Below, in pieces: positions 49,806 through 59,052 of a stretch of DNA of 64,000 bases. Under the pieces are notes generated by a model, which worked only from the letters and a program-made list of their open reading frames with translations, ran no database searches and was not told the origin of the DNA. The translations under genes were made by a program, and so were the position numbers. Origin of the DNA: Zhihengliuella salsuginis (GTDB taxonomy: Bacteria; Actinomycetota; Actinomycetes; Actinomycetales; Micrococcaceae); the NCBI RefSeq assembly GCF_014651715.1, contig NZ_BMXK01000010.1, forward strand, positions 1-64,000. Reading direction: 5' to 3'. Position 1 is the stretch's first letter. Each line of letters starts with the position of its first letter.

Positions 49806-51134
49806 ATGACCCACGTTCTGTCTGCCGCGCTGCCCGATGAACAACGGCGCACCCCGACCCTGCGCAGTGCCACCTTCGAACGCCCGGCGATGGCCGATGG
49901 CGGCCTGCTGGACTACGTCGTCAGAGGCGACACCCTCGTGTGGGGGCGCCGCGGCGACGGCCGCGTCGGCTTCGGCGAGGTCGCCCGCTTCAGCACCCGC
50001 GGGGTCGACCGGTTCGCCGACGCCCGCGCCTGGTGGTCCGCGGTGGCGCAGGCGGCCGATTCCGCCAATCCTCTCGACCTGCCGGGCACCGGCGCGCAGG
50101 CGTTCGCGTCGTTCGCGTTCGACGAGACCAGCGACTGGGTGTCCACCCTGATCGTGCCGCGCCTCGTGGTGGGCCGCCGCGGGGAGACCAGCTGGCTGAC
50201 GATCATCAGCGACGACCCCGCGGAGGAGCTGACGCTGCAGGCCGCCGAGGAGGAGCTCGCGGTGGAGCTCGACGCCGTCGACGGCGAGCACGAGCTCACG
50301 TGCGGAGGCACGCTGGGGCCCGGCTTCGTCGACGAGGACGCGTTCAAGGAGGCCGTGGCGGCAGGCGTGCGCGCCATCGAGTCGGGCGAGCTGACCAAAC
50401 TGGTTCTGGCGCGCGACGCGGTGGCGGAGCTCGACTCGCCGATCGCCGTCGCGCAGGTGCTGCGCGAACTGGCGATGCGCTACGGCGACTGCTGGACCTA
50501 CAGCGTCGACGGCCTCATCGGCGCGACCCCGGAGATGCTGGTGAGCGTCGAGGGCGCCACGGCGAAGGCCCGCGTGCTCGCCGGCACCCTGGACCGGCGG
50601 GAGGCGCCGGCGGACCCCGAGTACCCGCGCCGGGTGCTCGCCGGCGACGAGAAACAGCGGCACGAGCACCAGCTCGCGATCGACTCGCTCACCGCCGAGC
50701 TCGGCCCGCTGGTGTCCCAGATGGTCGCGCCCACCGAGCCGTTCGTGCTCCAGCTGCCGAACGTCTGGCACCTCGCCTCCGATGTGGAGGCCCACCTGAA
50801 CGCGTTCGACGACGGCCGCACGCCGACGGCGCTCGACCTCGCCGAGGTGCTGCATCCGACGGCCGCCGTGTGCGGGACGCCGACCCCGGCGGCGGCGGCC
50901 GCGATCCGCAGGCTCGAGGGCATGGACCGCGGGCCCTACGCGGGGCCCGTCGGCTGGGTCGACACGCACGGCAACGGCGAATTCGGGATCGCGCTGCGCG
51001 GCGGCGTGGTCGAATCGCCGACGCGCGTGCGGCTGTTCGCGGGCTGCGGGGTCGTGGCCGCCTCGGACCCCGACGCCGAGCTGGCGGAGTCGTGGGCGAA
51101 GATGCGGCCGATGCGCGAGGCGCTCAACCTCTAG
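49806..51134 (+). CDS. menF: Isochorismate synthase MenF
   Basis: 442 residues, chorismate-utilising enzyme family. The N-terminal half is variable. The C-terminal catalytic half has [56 protein letters not shown], and [11 protein letters not shown], all MenF/EntC motifs. It converts chorismate to isochorismate at the start of menaquinone synthesis. TAGGCT lies 9 nt before the ATG, so the transcript has at most 2-3 leader bases. It is divergent from menG. Confidence 0.92.
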   Translation: MTHVLSAALPDEQRRTPTLRSATFERPAMADGGLLDYVVRGDTLVWGRRGDGRVGFGEVARFSTRGVDRFADARAWWSAVAQAADSANPLDLPGTGAQAFASFAFDETSDWVSTLIVPRLVVGRRGETSWLTIISDDPAEELTLQAAEEELAVELDAVDGEHELTCGGTLGPGFVDEDAFKEAVAAGVRAIESGELTKLVLARDAVAELDSPIAVAQVLRELAMRYGDCWTYSVDGLIGATPEMLVSVEGATAKARVLAGTLDRREAPADPEYPRRVLAGDEKQRHEHQLAIDSLTAELGPLVSQMVAPTEPFVLQLPNVWHLASDVEAHLNAFDDGRTPTALDLAEVLHPTAAVCGTPTPAAAAAIRRLEGMDRGPYAGPVGWVDTHGNGEFGIALRGGVVESPTRVRLFAGCGVVAASDPDAELAESWAKMRPMREALNL

Positions 51135-51305
51135 CAATCCGCGGCGATTACGCATAGTGTGCAGATCACTGCACTATGGAGTGCGGTCCGTCACATCGAG
51201 TAAGGTGACGTGCCGAGCTTCGACACATTTCGAAAGCTACTTGCCATTAGAATTGCGTTCTGAAGCACAAGATTTCGTCGCCAGCACCAACGAAAGACAT
51301 CACTC

Positions 51306-52103
51306 ATGAAGATTCCGTCCCGCACCTTCAAGGGCCTCGCCATCGCTGCCGCGGCCACCCTCGCCCTGACCGCCTGCTCCTCCGGCGGGAACGAAGCCGA
51401 GCCCTCGGAAGGCGGAGAGGCGGGTCTGTCGCTCATGACCGAGGGCCAGCTGACCGTCTGCTCGGACATCCCCTACGAGCCGTTCGAGTTCACCGATGAG
51501 AACGGCGAGATCGTCGGCTTCGACATCGACATCGCCACCGAGATCGCCGCGGACCAGGACGTGGAGCTCAGCATCATCGACGACTCCTTCGAGGGCATCC
51601 AGTCCGGCATCTCGCTGAACAAGTGCGACGTCTCGATCTCCTCCATCTCCATCACGGAGGAGCGCAAGGGCAACATGGACTTCTCGGATCCCTACATGGA
51701 GGACGACCTGGTCCTGATCGCCCCCGAGGGCACCGACATCACGGACCTGGAGTCGGCGCAGGACAAGCGGATCGCCGTCCAGGCGGGCACGACCGGCGAG
51801 ACCTTCGGGCAGGAGAACGGCCTGCAGACCATCGGGTTCGACGACTCCGGGCTCCAGATACAGGCGCTCAAGGCCGGCACCGTCGACGCCGCACTGGGCA
51901 ACATCTCCGTCCTCGGCTACGCCATCAAGGACGAAACCGGGTTCGTCCGGGTCGAGGAGATCGAGACCGGCGAGCAGCTGGGCGTCTCCATCAAGAAGGG
52001 CAATACGGAGATGGCCGACGCCGTCAACGGGACCCTCCAGCGCATGGAGGAGTCCGGCGAGCTGGGCGAGCTCGAGGCCCAGTGGTTCGGCGAGGCCGAG
52101 TAG
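51306..52103 (+). CDS. Amino-acid ABC importer, substrate-binding lipoprotein
   Basis: 265 residues, periplasmic-binding-protein type 3 (polar amino-acid) family. A lipoprotein signal peptide ends in the lipobox LTAC with Cys24. The mature part has LTVCSDIPYEPFEFTDENGE and GFDIDIATEIA, the binding-site strands of polar amino-acid receptors, and AVQAGTTGETF in the hinge region. Very acidic. It delivers ligand to the permease and ATPase encoded next. The ligand cannot be assigned. The 171-bp upstream gap holds TAAGGT (51201-51206) inside a GTCAC/GTGAC inverted repeat. Confidence 0.93.
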   Translation: MKIPSRTFKGLAIAAAATLALTACSSGGNEAEPSEGGEAGLSLMTEGQLTVCSDIPYEPFEFTDENGEIVGFDIDIATEIAADQDVELSIIDDSFEGIQSGISLNKCDVSISSISITEERKGNMDFSDPYMEDDLVLIAPEGTDITDLESAQDKRIAVQAGTTGETFGQENGLQTIGFDDSGLQIQALKAGTVDAALGNISVLGYAIKDETGFVRVEEIETGEQLGVSIKKGNTEMADAVNGTLQRMEESGELGELEAQWFGEAE

Positions 52104-52180
52104 CACCTCCTACGACTCGACGAACCCGCGGGGTGGGGCCGCCACGGCGGCCCCGCCCCCGTTCATGAAAGGCACCTGAA

Positions 52181-52975
52181 ATGGCCATGACCGCTCGCCA
52201 ACGAGCCCGGACCAGCCTCTACGTACAACTGGGCATCTTCGTCGCCGTCCTCGTGGCCCTGGCGATCACCATCGACTGGGCGACCGTCCGGACCGCGTTC
52301 TTCCAGTTCGAGAGCCTCGGCGGGATGTTCCCGACCGTCATCACCGTCGGCCTCAAGAACACGATCTTCTACACGATCATCTCCTTCTTCTTCGCGCTGG
52401 GCCTCGGGCTGGTCCTCGCGCTGATGAAGCTCGCCTCGTTCCCCCCGTACCGCTGGATCGCCACGGGCTACATCGAGTTCTTCCGCGGCGTCCCGGCGCT
52501 GCTGGTGTTCATCACCTTCGGTTTCGGCGTCCCGACGGCGTTCCCCGGGACCGTCTGGCCCACGTGGCTCGTCGTCATGGTCTCGCTGGGCCTCGTCGCC
52601 GCCGCCTACATCGCGGAGACGCTGCGCGCCGGTCTGCAGGCCGTGCCCCGCGGCCAGTACGAGGCCGCCCGCTCCCTGGGCATGCCCGGGTGGCGGGCGA
52701 TGGTCACGATCATCATCCCGCAGGCCTTCAAGATCGTCCTGCCACCGCTGACCAACGAGTTCATCCTGGTCACCAAGGACACCTCGCTCATCTTCGTCCT
52801 CGGGCTCGCCGTCGCCGACTACGAGCTGACGAAGTTCGGCCGCGACGGCATCCTGCAGTACGGCGCCGGCATCACACCGCTGGTCCTGGCCGGAGCCATG
52901 TACCTGATCATCACCCTGCCGCTGAGCCAGCTGGCCCGGAAGTTCGAATCCCGCGCCGCCAAGGCCAAGCGCTAG
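52181..52975 (+). CDS. Amino-acid ABC importer, permease
   Basis: 264 residues, about five transmembrane helices of the HisM/GlnP permease family. The cytoplasmic coupling loop is EAARSLGMPGWRAMVTIIIPQA (EAARSLG...P pattern). FFRGVPALLVFITFGFG is the family's outer helix. A longer cytoplasmic N-terminus precedes the first helix. It forms the membrane channel, probably as a homodimer because only one permease gene is present. GAAAGGCACC lies upstream of the ATG. Gap of 77 nt after the binding protein and 15 nt before the ATPase. Confidence 0.93.
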   Translation: MAMTARQRARTSLYVQLGIFVAVLVALAITIDWATVRTAFFQFESLGGMFPTVITVGLKNTIFYTIISFFFALGLGLVLALMKLASFPPYRWIATGYIEFFRGVPALLVFITFGFGVPTAFPGTVWPTWLVVMVSLGLVAAAYIAETLRAGLQAVPRGQYEAARSLGMPGWRAMVTIIIPQAFKIVLPPLTNEFILVTKDTSLIFVLGLAVADYELTKFGRDGILQYGAGITPLVLAGAMYLIITLPLSQLARKFESRAAKAKR

Positions 52976-52990
52976 GGACGAGGAGGAATC

Positions 52991-53776
52991 ATGAGCGAGA
53001 CCATCGAAGAACAGTTCCAGGCCGCCGGCGTCGTCATCGACGGCCTGCACAAGTCCTACGGCCCCGTCGAGGTCCTCAAGGGCATCGACCTCGAGGTCGC
53101 CCCCGGCCAGGTGGTGTGCCTGATCGGCCCGTCGGGTTCCGGCAAGTCGACCCTCCTGCGCTGCGTGAACCTGCTGGAGCAGCCGAACGGCGGATCGATC
53201 GACGTGGGCGGGTACGACGTCACCGATCCCGACATCGACGTCGACGCGATGCGCCGCAACGTCGGCATGGTGTTCCAGCAGTTCAACCTCTTCCCGCACC
53301 TGACCGTGCTGGAGAACTGCACCGTCGCCCAGCAGAAGGTCCTGAAACGCAAGAAGCCGGACGCGGATCGGATCGCCGAGAAGAACCTGGCCAAGGTCGG
53401 GCTCGGCGAGTTCGGCGACCGCTACCCGGATCAGCTCTCCGGCGGCCAGCAGCAGCGCGTCGCGATCGCGCGTGCGCTCTCCATGGATCCGAAGCTGATG
53501 CTCTTCGACGAGCCGACCTCGGCCCTCGACCCGGAGACGGTCGGCGAGGTCCTGTCCATCATGCGCAACCTCGCCAAGGACGGGATGACCATGCTGGTGG
53601 TCACCCACGAGATGGCGTTCGCGCGCGACGTGGCCGACCGGGTCGTCTTCATGGACGACGGCGTCGTGGTCGAGTCCGGCCCGGCCGCGCAGGTCATCGG
53701 CGACCCGCAGACCCCGCGCATGCAGGACTTCCTCAAGCGCGTGCTCGACCCGACCCACGTCGAGGTCGACGAGTGA
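52991..53776 (+). CDS. Amino-acid ABC importer, ATPase (GlnQ/HisP type)
   Basis: 261 residues. Walker A GPSGSGKST (about 50-58), Q-loop FQQFNLFPHLT, signature LSGGQQQRVAIARAL, Walker B LMLFDEPTSALDPE, and switch VVTHEMAFARDVADR: the GlnQ/HisP pattern. It powers the importer on the cytoplasmic side. GAGGAG lies upstream of the ATG. It is the last gene of a three-gene operon ended by the strong terminator at 53805-53868. Confidence 0.95.
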   Translation: MSETIEEQFQAAGVVIDGLHKSYGPVEVLKGIDLEVAPGQVVCLIGPSGSGKSTLLRCVNLLEQPNGGSIDVGGYDVTDPDIDVDAMRRNVGMVFQQFNLFPHLTVLENCTVAQQKVLKRKKPDADRIAEKNLAKVGLGEFGDRYPDQLSGGQQQRVAIARALSMDPKLMLFDEPTSALDPETVGEVLSIMRNLAKDGMTMLVVTHEMAFARDVADRVVFMDDGVVVESGPAAQVIGDPQTPRMQDFLKRVLDPTHVEVDE

Positions 53777-53804
53777 CCCGGCAGCACCCTCACGGCACGA
53801 TCGA

Positions 53805-53868
53805 GCCTGAGGTGTTGACTTCGGCCGAGGGGTACAGACACCCCCGAAGTCAGCACCTCAGGCTTTTT
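53805..53868 (+). terminator. Rho-independent terminator of the amino-acid importer operon
   Basis: A long imperfect stem from 53805 to 53863 (GCCTGAGGTG with CACCTCAGGC outside, TGACTTCGG with CCGAAGTCA inside) and a T5 tract. The best classical terminator in the window. Confidence 0.92.
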
Positions 53869-53953
53869 CGTTGCCGACCGGGGCGCAGCACGTCACCGCC
53901 GGGTACGGGTGTCCTCCGGTACGACCAGCGGGGTCTCGCGACCCGGTCCGCAG

Positions 53954-55651
53954 TCAGCCCCCGATGGCCCGTTCGACGGCCTCCGCGATCCGCCGCGTGC
54001 GCCCGCGAACGTCCCCGCGCGGCATCTTCACGTCGATGACGCGCCGCGCCGCGCCCGCGGGGGCTGCCAGCGCGGCGGCAAGCTCCGCCGTCGTGCGGAC
54101 CTCCGCGTAGGCGAGGCCGTAGGCCGTCGCCAGAGCCGACAGGTCGACCGCGTGCGGGGTCGCGAAGAAGCGCTCGACGGCGTCACCGTAGGCGCCCCCC
54201 GCCTCGACCGCTCCGTGCTCGAGGGTGGAGAAGATCGCCCCGCCGGCGTCGTTGAGCACGACGACGTCCAGTTCCGGTTCCGTCTCCCCCGCGCCCAGGT
54301 GCAGGCCGCCGACGTCGTGCAGGAGGGTCACGTCGCCGACGAGCACGGTGGTCCGCTCGCGGGAGGCGATCGAAATGCCCGCCGCGGTGGCCAGCGTGCC
54401 GTCGATGCCGGCGAGCCCGCGGTTGGCGAACACGCGCCGTTCGGCGGTGGCGGCGGCCGGATCCGCCCAGAGGTCGGCGTCGCGCACGGCGTTGGAGGAG
54501 CCGATCACGAGCGGCCCCGCACCGGCGGCCCAGACCGCGCGGGCCAGCCCCGGGCCGGTCGGCGCCCGCGCGGTGTCCAGCTCGGCCGCGATGACACCAT
54601 CGGCCGCGGCGGCCGCCTCGCGCCAGGCCGCGAGCCAGCCGTCCGGCGCCGCGCCGGCGAAAGCGGAGAGCTCGCCCAGGTCGGCGACGACTCGTTCGCG
54701 CCGGCGCCCGGGCTCGAACCACGCCACCGGCTCGGGCGCGTAGAGCGCGGCCGGCACCGTCGCGTCGCCCAGCAGGCGGGCGACGGGCCGGCTCAGGGTC
54801 GGGCGGCCGAACACGACGACGCGCTCGATCGGCTGCGCGGCCCGGGCGAAAGTCCCGATCAGCAGCCGGTAGGGGCCGATCGCGTTCGGCCCGGACCGCG
54901 CGTTCGAGCTCGGCTCGGCGAGCAGCGGCAGCCCGTGCGCCTCGGCGAAGCGGGCGGCGACTCCCCCGGCGTCGTGCCCGGCGAGGACGACCGTGCGCCG
55001 GCGCTCCGCACCCTCCGGCGCGGGCACGGACGGCTCCGCTCGCGCGGCGGTGGCGGCCGGCGCCGGCCGGACGGGGATCCGCATCGGCGCGCCGGGCTCG
55101 GGGGCGAGCGGGTCGCGGAATTCGAGGTTGATCTGCACGGGGCCGCGCGGCGCGGCCAGGGCGGCGGCCGCCGACTGCCGGACGGGGGCCCTCGGATCCC
55201 GGCCCGCCGGGACGACGACGGCACCGCGCACGTGGGTGCCGAACAGTCCGGCCTGGTCCGTGGTCTGGTTGGCGCCGGTGCCGTGCAGTTCGGCGGGCCG
55301 GTCCGCCGAGAGCAGGATCAGGGGGACGGCCGCATGGTTGGCCTCCATGACCGCCGGCAGCAGCTCGCCGACGGCGGTGCCCGACGTCGTGGCGACGGCC
55401 ACCGGGGCGCCCGAGGCGAGGGACAGCCCCAGGGCTGTGAAACCGGCGTCGCGCTCGTCGATCCGCACGTGCACGGTGAGCAGTCCCGCCGCCTCCGCCT
55501 CGGCGGCCGCGTACGCGAGGGGCGCGCTGCGGGACCCCGGGGAGAGCACCAGGTGGGCGACGCCGGCGGCCCCCAGGGTCTCCAGCACGGCGCGGGCCGC
55601 GGCCATCGAGTCGAGGGCTGCCGCTGGCGGGTCGGGACGGACTGGTTCCAT
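53954..55651 (-). CDS. menD: SEPHCHC synthase MenD
   Basis: 565 residues, ThDP-dependent. The N-terminal domain has LVLSPGSRSAPLAYAAAEA and HVRIDERDAGFTALGLS with the ThDP-activating glutamate. TTSGTAVGELLPAVMEA follows. The C-terminal cofactor motif is GDVTLLHDVGG to VLNDAGGAIFSTLEH. It adds 2-oxoglutarate to isochorismate, the second menaquinone step after MenF. The ATG lies 7 nt after TAGGAT, so the mRNA is probably leaderless. The gene converges on the amino-acid importer operon. Confidence 0.94.
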   Translation of the reverse strand: MEPVRPDPPAAALDSMAAARAVLETLGAAGVAHLVLSPGSRSAPLAYAAAEAEAAGLLTVHVRIDERDAGFTALGLSLASGAPVAVATTSGTAVGELLPAVMEANHAAVPLILLSADRPAELHGTGANQTTDQAGLFGTHVRGAVVVPAGRDPRAPVRQSAAAALAAPRGPVQINLEFRDPLAPEPGAPMRIPVRPAPAATAARAEPSVPAPEGAERRRTVVLAGHDAGGVAARFAEAHGLPLLAEPSSNARSGPNAIGPYRLLIGTFARAAQPIERVVVFGRPTLSRPVARLLGDATVPAALYAPEPVAWFEPGRRRERVVADLGELSAFAGAAPDGWLAAWREAAAAADGVIAAELDTARAPTGPGLARAVWAAGAGPLVIGSSNAVRDADLWADPAAATAERRVFANRGLAGIDGTLATAAGISIASRERTTVLVGDVTLLHDVGGLHLGAGETEPELDVVVLNDAGGAIFSTLEHGAVEAGGAYGDAVERFFATPHAVDLSALATAYGLAYAEVRTTAELAAALAAPAGAARRVIDVKMPRGDVRGRTRRIAEAVERAIGG

Positions 55652-55658
55652 GGCTTCA

Positions 55659-55664
55659 ATCCTA
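55659..55664 (-). promoter_or_regulatory. -10 element of leaderless menD promoter
   Basis: TAGGAT on the minus strand, 7 nt before the ATG at 55651. Confidence 0.6.
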
Positions 55665-55695
55665 GGCGGCCACGGCCCCGTGCCCGGAAACGGGT

Positions 55696-55734
55696 GCGGC
55701 CCCGCACCGGTCGTGAGGACCGGTGCGGGGCCGC
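55696..55734 (-). terminator. Terminator of the phoX gene
   Basis: A perfect 17-bp GC-rich stem with a 5-nt loop, 22 nt after the phoX stop and ~32 bp before the menD promoter. Confidence 0.82.
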
Positions 55735-55756
55735 GGGGCGTCTGGCAGCCCGTCCG

Positions 55757-57880
55757 CTACTTCTTGCGCGGCAGGGACTTGGCCTTCGCGGCACGCTTGG
55801 CGTGGCCGACGCCCTTGTTGCCGCGGGTGCTGAACACCTGCACGACCGACGGGCGGGGACCGTAGAACTCGCCCGCGCCGACGTCCTCGCGGGAGTCCTT
55901 GAAGTCCGGGAACCGCGAGTACGGCTCCGCGTACGTGCCGCCCTCGCCCGGGTGCTGGACGGCGACGAAGACCGAGTCGTCCAGGTCGTGGATGACCGGG
56001 CCGCAGGCCTCTGCGCCGGCGGGGACGGCCAGGAACTGCTCGACCCTGCCGCGCTCGGCGCCCGTGAGCTGGACCTTGTGGATCGCGTCGCAGTAGCCGA
56101 TCTTGCCCGGGGCGCCGTCGGTCGAGATCCAGAGGTTGCCCTTGGAGTCGAAGGCCAGGTTGTCCGGGCAGGAGATGGGCGAGACCTTCTCCGGCGGGAA
56201 GCCGGAGAAGTAGGTCGAGTCGCTGACGGCCGGGTCTCCGGCGACGAGCAGGATGTTCCACTCGAACGTCAGCGCGGCGGCGTCGTTCCCGCGCTCGGTC
56301 AGCTCGACGATGTGGCCGTCGCGGTTGCCGTTGACGGGGTTCATCTCGTCCGCGGCCTCGTAGCCGGCCTTGCCGCGGTTCGAGTTGTTGGTCAGCGCGA
56401 TGTAGAGCTTGCCGGTGGCCGGGTTCGGCTCGACGTCCTCCGGGCGGTCCATCTTGGTGGCGCCGGCCTGGTCGGCGGCGAGGCGCGTGTAGACGAGCAC
56501 CTCCTCGACGCTCATTCCCGCGACGCGGGACGTGCCGTTCTTGACCAGCGGCAGCCACTCGCCGCCGCCGTCGAACGCGCCGTCGGAGGGCACCGCGCCG
56601 GAGCCGTCGATCTCGGCGGCCGACGTCTCGCTGAACTTCGCGACGTACAGGTCGCCCTCGGAGAGCAGGGTCATGTTGTGGGCCTTGTCGCCCTCGCGGT
56701 ACTTGCCCTTGGAGATGAACTTGTAGACGTAGTCGAAGCGCTCGTCGTCACCCGAGTAGACGACGACGCGGCCGTCGGCGGCGATGTTGATGTTGGCGCC
56801 CTCGTGCTTGAAGCGGCCGATCGCGGTGTGCTTGACCGGGGTCGAGGTCGGGTCCTGCGGGTCGATCTCGACGATGTAGCCGAAGCGGTTGTGCTCGTAC
56901 TCGTAGCCGGCGTTCTGCGCGCTGAAGCGGGGGTCGAGCTTCTCCCAGCCACGGCTCGGGGCGCCGGTGCCGATGCCGTAGCGGGCCTCCTCCGGGGTGC
57001 CGCGGCCCTGGAAGTACTGGTTGAAGTTCTCCTCGCCGGAGACGATGGTGCCCCACGGGGTGGTGCCGCCGGCGCAGTTGTTGTTGGTGCCCAGGACGGT
57101 CATGCCCTCCGGGTCGGCGACGGTCTTGACGAGGTCCGAACCGGCGGCCGGGCCGTCGAGTCGGAACGGCGTCGTCGCGGTGATGCGGCGGTTGCGGTCG
57201 CCGCCGACGACGTACTCCCACTTCTGCCCGGCCTTGGCGCGCTCGATCTCCACGACCGTGAAGCCGTGCGCGGCCCAGGCGATGCGGCGGGCCTCGTCCT
57301 CGTTCTGCGCCTGCCAGGCCGGGTCGAACATCATGTACTCGTTGGTGTACTCGTGGTTGCAGACCAGCACGCCGGTGCGGCCGTTGCCGCCGTCGGCCAT
57401 GATGTTCAGGTAGTCGTTGTTGTAGCCGAACTGGCGCTCCTGGGCGGCCGCCGTCTGGTTCGCCGCGTCGAACGCCGGGGCGTCTTGGAAGAGCGGGTCG
57501 CCCCAGCGGATGATCGGCGCCCAGTCGTAGCCCTCCGGGACGGTGACCGTGTCGACCGTGCGCTCCACCGGGTCGATGGCGTTGAACGGCAGCTTGCCGC
57601 CGCCCTTGCCGAAGCCGCCGAAGTCGGCGGCGGCCGAGGGGGCGTTGGCGATCTGCGGGCCCACGACGACGGCGGCCGCGGCCACTCCGCCGAGGCCCAG
57701 GGCCGCGCGGCGGGAGAGTGCCTTGTCGGCGATGTCGCGGAAGTAGGAGTTGGAGCTGGTGTTGCACACGGCCTTCGAGCACGCGTCGCCGCACTTGAAG
57801 TGGCAGGTCATGGCGTCGCGGTTGCCGCGCGTGTGGCCGGCCATGGGGAGGAGCTGGAGGAAGTTTCGGGGCATGCTCAT
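55757..57880 (-). CDS. phoX: PhoX-family alkaline phosphatase (DUF839), Tat-exported
   Basis: 707 residues. The Tat signal is SRRAALGLGGVAAAAVV (about 57-73), after a Cys-rich pre-region (CHFKCGDACSKAVC) that is common in actinobacterial PhoX. The beta-propeller has LVCNHEYTNEY, GTIVSGEENFNQYF, MDRPEDVEPNPATGKLYIALTNN (short part DRPEDVEPN) and CPDNLAFDSKGNLWISTDG, the metal-binding PhoX motifs. It is a secreted Ca/Fe phosphatase that releases phosphate from organic esters. PHO-box-like 11-bp repeats lie 72-126 nt upstream. It is inserted between menD and menC. Confidence 0.92.
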   Translation of the reverse strand: MSMPRNFLQLLPMAGHTRGNRDAMTCHFKCGDACSKAVCNTSSNSYFRDIADKALSRRAALGLGGVAAAAVVVGPQIANAPSAAADFGGFGKGGGKLPFNAIDPVERTVDTVTVPEGYDWAPIIRWGDPLFQDAPAFDAANQTAAAQERQFGYNNDYLNIMADGGNGRTGVLVCNHEYTNEYMMFDPAWQAQNEDEARRIAWAAHGFTVVEIERAKAGQKWEYVVGGDRNRRITATTPFRLDGPAAGSDLVKTVADPEGMTVLGTNNNCAGGTTPWGTIVSGEENFNQYFQGRGTPEEARYGIGTGAPSRGWEKLDPRFSAQNAGYEYEHNRFGYIVEIDPQDPTSTPVKHTAIGRFKHEGANINIAADGRVVVYSGDDERFDYVYKFISKGKYREGDKAHNMTLLSEGDLYVAKFSETSAAEIDGSGAVPSDGAFDGGGEWLPLVKNGTSRVAGMSVEEVLVYTRLAADQAGATKMDRPEDVEPNPATGKLYIALTNNSNRGKAGYEAADEMNPVNGNRDGHIVELTERGNDAAALTFEWNILLVAGDPAVSDSTYFSGFPPEKVSPISCPDNLAFDSKGNLWISTDGAPGKIGYCDAIHKVQLTGAERGRVEQFLAVPAGAEACGPVIHDLDDSVFVAVQHPGEGGTYAEPYSRFPDFKDSREDVGAGEFYGPRPSVVQVFSTRGNKGVGHAKRAAKAKSLPRKK

Positions 57881-57951
57881 GAGTGGGTCCTTCTCGAGGG
57901 ATGCTTGGTCAATGGTGGCCAGCCCAAAGTCGCATCTTCAAGATAATTGCA

Positions 57952-58006
57952 GGTCACCACGACATGAACCGCAGCCGCAGATCAATTCACCAACAGTTCA
58001 CGGCAC
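57952..58006 (-). promoter_or_regulatory. PHO-box-like repeats upstream of phoX
   Basis: Units GGTCACC (57952), ATTCACC (57985) and GTTCACG (57996) fall on an 11-bp phase (offsets 0, 33, 44), read on the plus strand. They resemble the G(G/T)TCAYY units of actinobacterial PhoP boxes. The last two lie inside the 3' end of menC. The distance to the phoX start (72-126 nt) suits an activator. Confidence 0.4.
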
Positions 58007-58992
58007 CGCCGCAACCGCTCGAACCACCACGTGGCGCGCTCGGCCGGGGCGCGGTAGCGGCGCAGCAGGTCCGGATCGGCCGCCACCCGGCGCAGGTCGA
58101 GCTCCCCGTGCGCGGCGACGTACGGCTCCGCCGCGACGTCCCCGCCGAAGAGCGACACTGTCGCGAGGCCGCACGCGTAGGGCAGCCGGGGCAGGGCCGC
58201 CGCCAGCGCCGCGCCGACGCGGGTGCCCACGGAGGAGTCCAGGGCGGAGCTGACGACGGCGGGGAGCCCCGCATCGGACACGATCTGCAGCGCCCGCGCC
58301 GCTCCCCCGAGCGGCTGGGCCTTGACCACGATCAGGTCGGCGGCGCCGAGCCTGGCCACGGCGAGGGGGTCGGACTCCTTGCGCACCGCCTCGTCGGCGG
58401 CGATCAGCACGGGCAGCTGCCGCCGGTCCAGCTCCTCGCGCAGCGCGGCGAGGGGCTCGACGCCCGGCACCGGCTGCTCGGCGTACTGCAGCGAGAACCC
58501 GGCCAGCGCCTCGAGCGCGGCCAGCGCCTCGTCGTGGCCCCAGCCGCCGTTGGCGTCGACGCGCAGGTGGGCAGCCGGCAGCAGGCGCCGGACCTCGGCG
58601 ACGCGGGCGACGTCGTCGTGCAGGTCCTGTCCGCGCTCGGCGACCTTGACCTTGACCGTGTGGGCGGCGTCGTAGCGGCCCAGCACGGACGCGACCTCGG
58701 CGGGGGGCACGGCCGGGACCGTCGCGTTGACCGGCACGGCGGCGCGTACAGGATCCGGGAACCCGGACCATCCGGCCTCGAGCGCGCAGCGGAGCCACGC
58801 GGACGCCTCCGCGTCGCCGTACTCGAGGAACGGCGAGAACTCGGAGTGCTCCCGCGGGCCGGTCAGGATCACGGCCTCGCGATGGGTGACGCCGCGGAAC
58901 CGGACCTTCAGCGGAAGGCTCACGACATGCGCCGCGGCCAGCACCTCCTCGATGTCCGGGAGCGGCGAGGGAGTCGGATTCACCTGAGGCAT
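57982..58992 (-). CDS. menC: o-Succinylbenzoate synthase MenC
   Basis: 336 residues, enolase superfamily. The catalytic lysine is in TVKVKVAERG (K-x-K), metal ligands are in LRVDANGGWG, YAEQPV and IAADEAV, and the second lysine is in IVVKAQPLGG. It dehydrates SHCHC to o-succinylbenzoate. This short actinobacterial MenC type starts LPLKVRFRGVTHREAV. The frame extends upstream but the ATG at 58992 lies 7 nt after TAGAGT, indicating a leaderless mRNA. Divergent from the PAP2 gene by 60 bp. Confidence 0.93.
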   Translation of the reverse strand: MPQVNPTPSPLPDIEEVLAAAHVVSLPLKVRFRGVTHREAVILTGPREHSEFSPFLEYGDAEASAWLRCALEAGWSGFPDPVRAAVPVNATVPAVPPAEVASVLGRYDAAHTVKVKVAERGQDLHDDVARVAEVRRLLPAAHLRVDANGGWGHDEALAALEALAGFSLQYAEQPVPGVEPLAALREELDRRQLPVLIAADEAVRKESDPLAVARLGAADLIVVKAQPLGGAARALQIVSDAGLPAVVSSALDSSVGTRVGAALAAALPRLPYACGLATVSLFGGDVAAEPYVAAHGELDLRRVAADPDLLRRYRAPAERATWWFERLRRCRELLVN

Positions 58993-58999
58993 GCCCCAC

Positions 59000-59005
59000 A
59001 CTCTA
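59000..59005 (-). promoter_or_regulatory. -10 element of leaderless menC promoter
   Basis: TAGAGT on the minus strand, 7 nt before the ATG at 58992. Confidence 0.6.
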
Positions 59006-59052
59006 TCCACGGCTGCCGCCATCCGGGCCGCTCCCGTGGCATGCTGAAGACG

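Noticed and set aside
51190-51209. Riboswitch or attenuator before the amino-acid importer
   Set aside because: Only a 5-bp inverted repeat (GTCAC/GTGAC) around a possible -10; no known aptamer layout.
53909-57946. 1345-codon plus-strand open frame across menD and phoX
   Set aside because: Runs antisense through two well-supported genes and their intergenic terminator, so it cannot be a real gene.
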